Source of the DNA: an uncultured Christensenellaceae bacterium | GTDB lineage: Bacteria; Bacillota; Clostridia; Christensenellales; Christensenellaceae | Direction: 5' to 3' | Assembly (NCBI GenBank): GCA_934555865.1 | Contig: CAKTFI010000007.1 | Coordinates: 1 to 45,130, forward strand | Length of the DNA stretch: 45,130 nucleotides | Shown: positions 39,452-45,130 of the stretch, in pieces | How positions within the stretch are numbered: the stretch's first letter is position 1 | Layout: every line of letters starts with the position of its first letter | Translations under genes and position numbers: made by a program | Notes under the pieces: model-generated | What the model saw: the letters and a program-made list of their open reading frames with translations, nothing else | What the model was told of the DNA's origin: nothing | Database searches by the model: none

Positions 39452-41095
39452 TCAGGAGAGCTGCACGCCGAAGATCTGCATGCCGCGCGTGCCCACGACC
39501 AGCATGTCCCCCACGACGGCCGGGCTGGCCTCGATGTTTGCGCCGAGCGAGACCGCGTCCAGGTGCTTGCCCGTTTTGGCTTCCAACAGGTGCAGCATGC
39601 CCTCCGAATCGCCCTGCACGAGATATGCCTTGCCCGCCTCGTCATAGACGAGCACCGGCGAGCTCCAGGCATAGGCGTGCATGCGATAGCGCCAGACCTC
39701 CCGCCCGGTCCGCTTGTCCAGCGCGACGAGCAGTCCGTTTCGCACGCTGGGCGTGCGCGCGACCGGCAGGAAGAGGAGGTCCTCCACCTCGCCCCGGCCG
39801 AGCGCCGCCGTCGCCTGCACCCCGCCGGAGATCCCGGCGATCGTGTTGCAGAAATAGGAGCGGATCCACACATATTCGCCGGTGATGGCGTCCAGCTTGA
39901 AGATCGGGCAGTCGCCGAGGCGCAGCCGCTTGCTGGGCGACCAGTGCAGCGAGGTGCCGATGTACAGGTAAGGGTGCCCGTCCTCCATCGAAAAGACGGG
40001 GGAGCCGTTGGTGTCGTCCACCACATCCTGCGTCCATACGACCTGCATGGTGTTGACATCCACGCACAGCATCGTCCCGCCGTTGTCGGCGATATACAGG
40101 TAATTGCGCCAGACGACCGGGCTGTCCTCCATCCCGAGCCAGTAGCTCTGCTCGCTGGAGCGCGCCGTTTTATAGCGCAGCTTGACGAATTCCTTGGGGT
40201 CGATGCGCAGCTTGCCCTCCGCGTCGCGGTAGGGATTGAGTTTGAAGCTATAGAGGATCCCGTTTTCCGAAGGCTCCAGGATATAGTCGCCAAAGAACAG
40301 CGGCGCGCTGTCGAATCCGCAGAATTTGCGCAGCGAAAACGCGTCCTGCCCGCCGTATTCGAGCAGCTTTTCCCCGTCCTCCAGGCTGTAGAGATAGGCG
40401 CGGGCGTATTCCCCCTCTCCCGCGCCGGAATCGCCCGGCCCCAGGTGCAGGAGGGGCAGCGCCGGGTGCAGCGCGCCCGCCCCCTTAAAGGGCAGGCCGA
40501 CCTTTAGGACATCGCGCGTCGGCGTGCCGTCCTCGAGGTCCAGGAAGTAGACATTGCCGTCCATCGTGGAATACACGACCTCGAACAGGCTGTCCTTTTG
40601 CTTCTTGTCCGCATACAGGTTCATTTCCTGCTTTTCCTCGTCCCGCCAGCGCACGATGAGCGGCTGTCCCGTCCAGCCGCTGCCCGTCCAAAAGCCCTTG
40701 CCATAGCCCTTGGCGAGCTTGCCCGTCTGCGCGCTCCAGCGGACGCGCAGCTTGCCCTCCCGGATGTTCGCCGTCCCAAAGGAGGCGCTGCTGCGCAATT
40801 GGTCGCCGCGGAAGGTCACAATGCCCTCCCGCCCGGCATAGGGCGCGTCCTCCGGCACGAAGATCGGCTCGCTGCGCGTATAGGATTCTGCCCGCTGCCC
40901 GTCGACCTCCAATTCCGCCTGGATCCCGTGCGCCGCGGGCTGCGTCGCCGGCACGGCATGCGCCGGGGTGTCGCCCGCCTCGCGCTGCGGGCGGAAGCGC
41001 TGCAACTTCGTAAATTTGCGGAACGGCCGCAGCAGCGCCATCACAAACAGGTCCAGCGCCATCATAAAGATTCGAAAGATTCTACTGGTTTTCAC
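39452..41095 (-). CDS. Membrane-anchored PQQ-type beta-propeller protein
   Basis: This 547-residue protein has one N-terminal hydrophobic helix (IFRIFMMALDLFVMALL), a proline/alanine-rich linker, then a beta-propeller of PQQ-like blades. Blade motifs include VYSTMDGNVYFLDLEDG, YLYIADNGGTMLCVDVNTMQVVW, GLLVALDKRTGREVWRYR and LLEAKTGKHLDAV. A GTG start at 41095 is chosen because GAGGAG lies six nt upstream. No PQQ enzyme residues are evident, so a BamB-like binding scaffold or cell-surface protein is more likely than a dehydrogenase. It is a single gene between a convergent and a divergent operon. Confidence 0.85.
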   Translation of the reverse strand: MKTSRIFRIFMMALDLFVMALLRPFRKFTKLQRFRPQREAGDTPAHAVPATQPAAHGIQAELEVDGQRAESYTRSEPIFVPEDAPYAGREGIVTFRGDQLRSSASFGTANIREGKLRVRWSAQTGKLAKGYGKGFWTGSGWTGQPLIVRWRDEEKQEMNLYADKKQKDSLFEVVYSTMDGNVYFLDLEDGTPTRDVLKVGLPFKGAGALHPALPLLHLGPGDSGAGEGEYARAYLYSLEDGEKLLEYGGQDAFSLRKFCGFDSAPLFFGDYILEPSENGILYSFKLNPYRDAEGKLRIDPKEFVKLRYKTARSSEQSYWLGMEDSPVVWRNYLYIADNGGTMLCVDVNTMQVVWTQDVVDDTNGSPVFSMEDGHPYLYIGTSLHWSPSKRLRLGDCPIFKLDAITGEYVWIRSYFCNTIAGISGGVQATAALGRGEVEDLLFLPVARTPSVRNGLLVALDKRTGREVWRYRMHAYAWSSPVLVYDEAGKAYLVQGDSEGMLHLLEAKTGKHLDAVSLGANIEASPAVVGDMLVVGTRGMQIFGVQLS

Positions 41096-41183
41096 ACACA
41101 ACTCCTCGTTTTCTTCTGGTTTTTTCGGCATTTTCCCTGCTAGTATACCCTTTTTTCGCGCCCCCTGCAACCGTCCGCGCCGC

Positions 41184-41212
41184 TTGACTTTTGCCCCGGC
41201 GTCCAGTACAAT
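41184..41212 (+). promoter_or_regulatory. Promoter of the ABC importer operon
   Basis: TTGACT (41184-41189), 17 nt, TACAAT (41207-41212). The transcript would carry a leader of about 133 nt. Confidence 0.75.
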
Positions 41213-41238
41213 TTTTGCAGGCTGTTTTGCCGCCCGCG

Positions 41239-41261
41239 GCCCGCTTTGCCGGGCATTTTTT
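41239..41261 (+). terminator. Possible attenuator in the ABC importer leader
   Basis: GCCCG (41239-41243) pairs with CGGGC (41250-41254), followed by A and six T. It lies about 25 nt after the start of the leader and 90 nt before the first gene. A second GCCCG at 41232-41236 could compete for the same arm. No known riboswitch consensus was recognised, and the stem is short. Confidence 0.5.
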
Positions 41262-41351
41262 CCAAAAGACCGCCCCGCCCTGCATGGTTTATCCCGCGGC
41301 GGGCAATCTACGCAATAGGACTTTGCATTCCGAATAATAAGGAGTATCCAT

Positions 41352-42389
41352 ATGACGAAAGTATCCCGTTTTCTTGCCGTTGTGCTCTCCCTCGCGCTGC
41401 TCGCCGGGTGCCTGTGCGGCTGCGCCAAAGCTCCCGCACCGGCAGATGTCGTGCAAAACCCGGCTTCCAGCATCGTCACCCCGGCCGAAAAGGCCAAGAT
41501 CCGCGTGCTCGCGATCTCCGGCCCGACCGGCATGGGCATGGTCGAGCTGATGCAGGCAAACGACGAAGGCCGCGCCGCTAACGACTATACCTTTACCCTC
41601 ACCACCAACCCGAGCGACGCCATCGCCAAGCTCACTTCCCAGGAGGCGGACATCGCCGCGATCCCCGCAAACCTCGCCGCGACGCTCTATGCCAAGACGC
41701 AGGGCGGCATCCAGATTCTCGCGCTCAACACGCAGAACAACCTTTACATCGTGCAGACGGGCGAGGAAGTGACCTCCATCGAGAGCCTGGAGGGCAAGAG
41801 CATCGCCGTCTCCGGGCAGGGCTCCACCCCGGAATATATTTTGAACTATGTCCTCGCCGCCTATGCGCTGGAGGGCAAGGTGGACATCCACTTCTATGCG
41901 GAACACAGCGAGGTCGTCGCCCAGCTGGCCGCCGGAAAGGAGAGCATCGCGCTCCTGCCGCAGCCGTTTGTGAGCGTCGCGCAGAAGAAGATGGAAAACC
42001 TCTCCATCGCCGTGAACATGGAAACCGCCTGGGAGACCGCCTGCAAGAAAACGGGCAGCACCGCCGACATCGCGATGGGCTGCGTTGTGGCGCGCCGCGA
42101 ATTTGTCGAACAGAACGCGGCAGCCGTGCAGAGCTTTCTCGCGGAATACCTGAATTCCATCGGCTATGTGTCCACCAACACGAAGGAAGCGGCCAAATTG
42201 GTCGTGCAATACGGCATCCTTCCCGACGAGGAACTGGCCGAGGCCGCCCTGCCCTCCTGCGGGATCGCCTTTTTAAGCGGCGCGACCATGCGCGATTCCC
42301 TAAAGCCGTTCCTGGAGATCCTCTATGCGGCAAACCCCGCGGCCGTGGGCGGCGCCTTGCCGGGCGAGGATTTCTACTATCTGCCCTGA
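41352..42389 (+). CDS. NitT/TauT-type ABC substrate-binding lipoprotein
   Basis: The 345-residue lipoprotein has a signal MTKVSRFLAVVLSLALLAG and lipid cysteine around residue 20 or 24. The periplasmic-binding fold is of the SsuA/NMT1 class: KIRVLAISGPTGMGMVELM, DIAAIPANLAATLYAKT and SLEGKSIAVSGQGSTPEYIL. Family substrates include sulfonates, nitrate, thiamine precursors and others; the sequence does not decide which. AAGGAGTATCCAT precedes the start. Permease and ATPase genes follow. Confidence 0.92.
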   Translation: MTKVSRFLAVVLSLALLAGCLCGCAKAPAPADVVQNPASSIVTPAEKAKIRVLAISGPTGMGMVELMQANDEGRAANDYTFTLTTNPSDAIAKLTSQEADIAAIPANLAATLYAKTQGGIQILALNTQNNLYIVQTGEEVTSIESLEGKSIAVSGQGSTPEYILNYVLAAYALEGKVDIHFYAEHSEVVAQLAAGKESIALLPQPFVSVAQKKMENLSIAVNMETAWETACKKTGSTADIAMGCVVARREFVEQNAAAVQSFLAEYLNSIGYVSTNTKEAAKLVVQYGILPDEELAEAALPSCGIAFLSGATMRDSLKPFLEILYAANPAAVGGALPGEDFYYLP

Positions 42390-42438
42390 CCACCTTGGGA
42401 AAGCCCGTCGGCTTTCCCTTTTTTGTACAGGAGGCCGC

Positions 42439-43176
42439 ATGAAAAAATGGATTTCCCGCCTGGCCGTCCTTTTGTTTTGGCTGGGCGTCTGGCAGGCCGC
42501 AAGCCTGCTCGTCGCGCAGGAGCTGTTTATCCCCTCGCCCCGCCGCGTGTGCGAACGCCTCTGGGCGCTCGCGGGGAGCGCGTTTTTCTGGCGGGCCATC
42601 GGCGCGACCCTCCTCCGCATCGCCGCGGGGTATACGGCGGGGATGTGCCTGGGCAGCCTTTTGGGGCTGTGCACCTGGCGCTTTGCCGCGCTGCACCGCC
42701 TGTTTTCGCCGCTCCTGGCGCTGCTCCGCGCCGCGCCGGTCAGTTCCTTCGTGCTGCTGGTGCTGCTCTGGGTGCCGACCGGGCTGGTGCCCGTATGCAT
42801 CAGCACGCTGCTGGTCGCGGGGCTCTTTTGGCAGGCGGTGTATGACGGCGCGCAGGACATGGACCGGGCGCTTTTGGAAATGGCGCAGGTGTACCGCCTC
42901 TCTCCCCGCACGCGCTTTCGCGCGATCCTCTGGCCGTCGGTGCGCCCCGCGTTTTTGTCCACGGCCTCCACGGCGATCGGGCTGGCGTGGAAGTCCGGCG
43001 TCGCGGCCGAGGTGCTTTCCCATCCCGCGTTTTCCATGGGTAAGGCATTGTATGAATCCAAAATTTACCTGGAAACGCCCGACTTGTTCGCCTGGACCCT
43101 GCTCGTCGTGCTGTTCAGCATGCTGTTCGAGCGCTGTTTTCGCCGCCTATTTGCCCGTGCCGCGGCGCGCGCCTAG
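42439..43176 (+). CDS. NitT/TauT-type ABC permease
   Basis: This 245-residue inner-membrane protein has about six hydrophobic segments. The coupling-helix region contains DRALLEMAQVYRLSPRTRFRAI and a following LWPSVRPAFLSTA, the EAA-type loop of SsuC/TauC permeases. CAGGAGG precedes the ATG at 42439. It is the second gene of the importer operon. Confidence 0.92.
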   Translation: MKKWISRLAVLLFWLGVWQAASLLVAQELFIPSPRRVCERLWALAGSAFFWRAIGATLLRIAAGYTAGMCLGSLLGLCTWRFAALHRLFSPLLALLRAAPVSSFVLLVLLWVPTGLVPVCISTLLVAGLFWQAVYDGAQDMDRALLEMAQVYRLSPRTRFRAILWPSVRPAFLSTASTAIGLAWKSGVAAEVLSHPAFSMGKALYESKIYLETPDLFAWTLLVVLFSMLFERCFRRLFARAAARA

Positions 43177-43188
43177 GAAGGAGGAAGT

Positions 43189-43770
43189 ATGGACATCCGC
43201 TTTGCATCCGTCTCTAAGCGCTTCGGCGCGCTTTTCGTGCTGTCCGATTTTTCCTATACCTTCCGCGACGGGCAGACCTACTGCCTGATGGGCCCGTCCG
43301 GCTGCGGCAAAAGCACGCTACTGCGCCTGGCCTGCGGCCTCACGGCCCCGAACGGCGGGCGCCTGTCGGGGCAGACGCAGCGCTTTTCCGTTGTGTTTCA
43401 GGACAACCGCCTGCTCCCCTGGTTCAGCGCCCGGGAAAACCTGGCCGTCGCCTGCCGCTGCGGCACGCCGGAGGAATGGCTCCGCCGCGTCGGGCTTTCC
43501 GACTTTGCGGCCGCGCGGCCCGCGGACCTCTCCGGCGGCATGCGCCGGCGGTTGGCCATCGCCCGCGCCCTGGCTGCGGATGGGGATGCCTATCTGTTTG
43601 ACGAGCCCTTTTCCGGGCTGGACGCCGACAACCGGCAGGCGATGCTCTGCCTGATCCGCCGGTCTGCGGCGGGCAAGCTCTGCCTCTTTGTCACGCACAG
43701 CGCCGAAGAAGCGCAGGAGATCGGCGGTACGCTCCTGCGGTTCTCCGGCCCGCCGCTCCGCCTCCAGTAA
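43189..43770 (+). CDS. NitT/TauT-type ABC ATPase, short form
   Basis: This 193-residue ATPase has Walker A GPSGCGKST, Q-loop VFQDNRLLPW, signature LSGGMRRRLAIARA, Walker B AYLFDEPFSGLD and H-loop VTHSAEEA. It is about 50 residues shorter than SsuB/TauB, through compact loops and a missing C-terminal tail. All nucleotide-binding motifs are present, so it is probably functional. It ends the importer operon. Confidence 0.92.
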   Translation: MDIRFASVSKRFGALFVLSDFSYTFRDGQTYCLMGPSGCGKSTLLRLACGLTAPNGGRLSGQTQRFSVVFQDNRLLPWFSARENLAVACRCGTPEEWLRRVGLSDFAAARPADLSGGMRRRLAIARALAADGDAYLFDEPFSGLDADNRQAMLCLIRRSAAGKLCLFVTHSAEEAQEIGGTLLRFSGPPLRLQ

Positions 43771-43784
43771 ATGCCCTGCCTCCT

Positions 43785-43806
43785 GCCCGCGCCGCGGGCT
43801 TTTTTA
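43785..43806 (+). terminator. ABC importer operon terminator
   Basis: GCCCGC and GCGGGC form a 6-bp stem with loop GCC, followed by six T. Confidence 0.88.
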
Positions 43807-44117
43807 CTACGCACCGTTGTTTTTTGTCCATCTCGCCTGTATGTTTATGCATCCGGGGATGCATATTATTTGCTCTGTCTTTGCATCTTCAGCCGCCGTT
43901 TTTCGCCATCCATATACAATATTATGCAGTAGCCCCCGCTTCCGGACTTTGCGTCGCTTCGCTTTTCGGGGGCAGCCCCGACCGTCTTATGTCAGAAGCC
44001 GTTCCGCCCGACGCCTCTGTGGCATCCTGTTTTCGCAAGGCGCGCATCGATCGAACGCGATCGGCGCATCCGCCCGCACGGCATTTCCCTTGTCAAATTT
44101 CCGGCATTTTTTGCATC
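43807..44117. other. Intergenic region with a 20-bp palindrome
   Basis: No gene was recognised. At 43846-43865 there is a 20-bp palindrome with a two-base centre (TATGCATCC, GG, GGATGCATA), possibly an operator. Plus-strand open frames through this region have no ribosome site and run into the convergent terminator. Confidence 0.45.
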
Positions 44118-44153
44118 AAAAAACCGCGTGCTCCAAACAAGGCACGCGGTTTT
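44118..44153 (-). terminator. Terminator of the AIM24-family gene
   Basis: ACCGCGTGC (44123-44131) pairs with GCACGCGGT (44142-44150). On the minus strand about six T follow. Confidence 0.92.
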
Positions 44154-44165
44154 GCGCAATTTCGT

Positions 44166-44846
44166 TCAGTTCCGCTTGGATGGGATGTAGGGAATCATCT
44201 TCGCCGCGAATTCCGCGACACACATGCTCTGCACCCAGACCTTGCCCGGGCCCTCGAGCGCCGTCAAAAACAGCCCCTCGCCGCCGAACAGGATGTTCTT
44301 GAACCCCTTGACCATCTCCGCGCGGTAGCCCACCGTCGCCTCATAGAGCGCGACATGTCCGGTGCTCACCCGCAGCGTCTCGCCGGGCGCCAGCGTCTTT
44401 TCGATGACCGTGCCGTCGAGCTCCAAAAACGCCATGCCCTGCCCCGACAGCTTCTGCATGACAAGCCCCTCGCCACCCAGGAAGCCGCCGCTGCCAAATT
44501 GTGCATAGGCGGAAAGCTCCACGCCCTGCGTCGCGCACAGGAAGGACTGCTTTTGGCAGATGTATTCCATCCGGCCGTCCAGTTGTAGCGGCAGGATGCT
44601 CCCCGGCATCGTGGAGGAGATGAGCAGCTCCTGCGCCGGCCGGTTGGCGCGGAAGGTCGCCATAAAGAGCGATTCTCCCGTAAACAGCCGCCCCAGCCCG
44701 CCCAGCATACCGCCGCGCATGTTGGTCTCCATCGTGATGCCGTCCTGCATATAGGTCATGCCGCCGCTCTGCGTATACACGCTCTCGCCCGCATCCAGCA
44801 GGATGCGCACCGCCGGCATGGTCTCGCCCAAAATTTGATACTGCAT
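44166..44846 (-). CDS. AIM24/TIGR00266-family protein
   Basis: This 226-residue beta-rich protein shows the repeated glycine-rich segments of the AIM24 family: GESVYTQSGGMTYM, GGMLGGLGRLFTGESLF, QKSFLCATQGVEL and GEGLVMQKLSGQG. The biochemical role of bacterial members is not settled; a trimeric lipid- or protein-binding scaffold is suspected. GGAAAGG precedes the start. It follows the acetyltransferase gene after 25 nt and is probably co-transcribed. Confidence 0.9.
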   Translation of the reverse strand: MQYQILGETMPAVRILLDAGESVYTQSGGMTYMQDGITMETNMRGGMLGGLGRLFTGESLFMATFRANRPAQELLISSTMPGSILPLQLDGRMEYICQKQSFLCATQGVELSAYAQFGSGGFLGGEGLVMQKLSGQGMAFLELDGTVIEKTLAPGETLRVSTGHVALYEATVGYRAEMVKGFKNILFGGEGLFLTALEGPGKVWVQSMCVAEFAAKMIPYIPSKRN

Positions 44847-44871
44847 AAGCCTTTCCTTTCCCGATTTCCAT

Positions 44872-45130
44872 TTAGAGTGTTTTGCGCAGGATCAGGAAAT
44901 CCACATCGTCCCAAGCGGATTCCTCCGGCGCATTGATGACATGAAACCCGAGCGACTCGCGATAAATCTTGAGCGCCTTATAGTTGGAGGGGTGCACGCA
45001 GACCTCCGCCATGCGCAGGTTGCTCTCCTTCAAGTCGGCAAACGCGCTCAGCAGCAGCGATTCGCCGATGTGCTTGCCCGATTCCTGCGGCTTGACCGCG
45101 ATCTCGTACAAAAAGCACTTGCCGGGGTTG
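44872..45130 (-). CDS. GNAT-family N-acetyltransferase, 5' end beyond window
   Basis: Only the last 85 or so codons are visible. The frame is open to the window edge (NPGKCFLYEIAVKPQESGKH), so the protein starts outside. The acetyl-CoA-binding segment VKPQESGKHIGESLL is the GNAT motif A, and VHPSNYKALKIYRESLGF is motif B. The acceptor substrate is unknown. Confidence 0.85.
   Translation of the reverse strand, partial: NPGKCFLYEIAVKPQESGKHIGESLLLSAFADLKESNLRMAEVCVHPSNYKALKIYRESLGFHVINAPEESAWDDVDFLILRKTL

Noticed and set aside
37993..40293. 766-codon minus-strand open frame across kdgK, eda and the beta-propeller gene
   Set aside because: Shadow frame: arginine- and alanine-rich, no motif, crosses a clear terminator and three well-supported genes.

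Overview
The window looks like the chromosome of a GC-rich Clostridia-type Firmicute (Bacillota), probably an uncultured gut or anaerobic lineage. The reasons are a leucine T-box leader, strong GGAGG ribosome binding sites with consensus sigma-A promoters, Firmicutes gene orders (tilS-hpt-ftsH and glmU-pth-mfd-prsA) and lipoprotein signal peptides. No rRNA, tRNA, insertion sequence or prophage was seen.

Positions 1-9530 hold a complete type I-E CRISPR-Cas locus on the minus strand: cas3, cse1, cse2, cas7, cas5, cas6e, cas1 and a cas2-DnaQ fusion, mostly with ATGA-type overlaps. One array repeat lies at the left edge, and the array presumably continues outside the window. Upstream of cas3 is the most interesting element. 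A separate minus-strand promoter (TTGCGT-17-TATAAT) drives a roughly 180-nt RNA that carries two degenerate CRISPR repeats and ends in an intrinsic terminator just before the cas3 promoter. The short spacer between the repeats matches the cas3 promoter at 13 of 15 positions. The only two mismatches fall at spacer positions 6 and 12, the positions that type I-E Cascade flips out of the guide-target duplex. This is what a crRNA-like autorepressor of cas expression (CreR type) should look like.

Positions 9498-13813 (plus strand) form a leucine T-box-controlled two-gene operon: a LeuA-like protein that has lost its metal ligands, and a fusion of a xylose-isomerase-like TIM barrel with an acyl-CoA synthetase. 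Positions 13825-21579 (minus) are housekeeping: mnmA, glmU, pth, mfd and a PrsA-like foldase. Positions 21648-23285 (plus) encode a Gfo/Idh/MocA oxidoreductase and a nitroreductase. Positions 23339-28023 (minus) encode a small secreted protein of unknown function, a large FtsX-type ABC permease, its ATPase and a thioredoxin-fold lipoprotein without a CxxC.

The right part contains ilvE (minus), a tandem pair of SIS-domain isomerases (plus), prs, a PHP phosphoesterase, then tilS-hpt-ftsH (all minus). It continues with kdgK plus a KDPG aldolase fused to an extra domain (plus), a membrane-anchored PQQ-type beta-propeller (minus), a NitT/TauT-type ABC importer with a possible attenuator (plus), an AIM24-family protein and a partial GNAT acetyltransferase (minus).
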